Below are positions 5,367 to 5,506 of a stretch of 5,506 nt of DNA, piece after piece (the stretch's first letter is position 1; each line of letters begins with the position of its first letter). A program made the translations under genes and the position numbers. A model generated the notes under the pieces. The model made no database searches, had not been told where the DNA came from, and worked only from the letters and a program-made list of their open reading frames with translations. The DNA is from Deltaproteobacteria bacterium (lineage in GTDB: Bacteria > Desulfobacterota > Desulfarculia > Adiutricales > Adiutricaceae). The stretch spans positions 1-5,506 of the forward strand of contig JAITJB010000113.1 of assembly GCA_031279155.1 (NCBI GenBank). Reading direction: 5' to 3'.

Positions 5367-5506
5367 AAAAAAGATGGCTTGGTTAAGGGGCCCGTAAACT
5401 ATGCTCACCAGACGAAACACTGGCTATGGCCTTAAAAAGAATTCATGAAAAGCTTGACCTCATAAGGCTCGTTGTCATACAATGCCTTTTGATTTTATGG
5501 ATTGAG

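Larger units (their letters stand above)
5148..5506. other. Non-coding region upstream of the folate methyltransferase gene
   Basis: 359 nt with no convincing gene on either strand. Besides the two promoter candidates it holds an eight-A run (5363-5370), two copies of TAATCAAG exactly 40 bp apart (5191 and 5231), and short inverted pairs that could fold in a long leader. The last 60 nt at the right edge are open in one minus-strand frame as far as about 5443, but too short to judge as the end of another gene. Confidence 0.5.

Noticed and set aside
5363..5370. Eight-T run on the minus strand as terminator of an upstream gene
   Set aside because: No stable GC-rich stem directly precedes it; the only matching arms (AGCCA/TGGCT) place the T-run inside the loop.

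Overview
The window holds a corrinoid-dependent methyl-transfer module, with all four genes on the minus strand. Two are full-length, diverged paralogues of the uroporphyrinogen-decarboxylase (URO-D) fold methyltransferase family (3370-2126 and 1407-88). Between them lies one corrinoid (B12-binding) shuttle protein (2044-1421). Upstream, as a separate transcription unit, lies an AcsE-like methyltetrahydrofolate:corrinoid methyltransferase (5147-4326). Strong Shine-Dalgarno sites, tetrahydrofolate rather than coenzyme M chemistry, and the demethylase-type architecture suggest a strictly anaerobic bacterium with B12-dependent C1 metabolism, such as an acetogen or a Wood-Ljungdahl-using gut or sediment anaerobe. 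There is no rRNA or other taxonomic marker, so I do not name a lineage.

Layout, reading the minus strand from right to left. 5506-5148: non-coding leader with two plausible sigma70-type promoters and small dyads. 5147-4326: the folate methyltransferase, followed within 6 nt by a textbook terminator hairpin (4271-4319) with A- and T-rich flanks on both sides. 4325-3371: about 950 nt without a convincing gene. It contains a 12-bp-unit tandem array (4129-4246), a purine-rich 10-bp-unit array (4003-4090), a candidate promoter (3630-3658), a divergent cobalamin-riboswitch-like element (about 3622-3487) and a long expression-platform-like stem (3420-3468). 3370-88: the three-gene operon URO-D paralogue A, corrinoid protein, URO-D paralogue B. 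87-1: another short degenerate repeat.

How the parts should work together (inference from family knowledge). One or both URO-D proteins act as methyltransferase I and move a methyl group from an unidentified methylated compound (an aryl methyl ether, methylated amine or similar) to Co(I) of the shuttle protein. The folate enzyme then moves it from methyl-Co(III) to tetrahydrofolate, feeding the methyl branch of the Wood-Ljungdahl pathway. The cobalamin-sensing leader would tie expression of the operon to B12 supply. No reductive activator of the corrinoid protein (RACE/RamA type), transporter or regulator lies in the window.

The most interesting points are two different URO-D paralogues sharing one shuttle, the lack of the classical His-x-Cys...Cys zinc site of MtaA/MtbA in both, the divergent riboswitch, and the unusual paired tandem arrays between the two transcription units.
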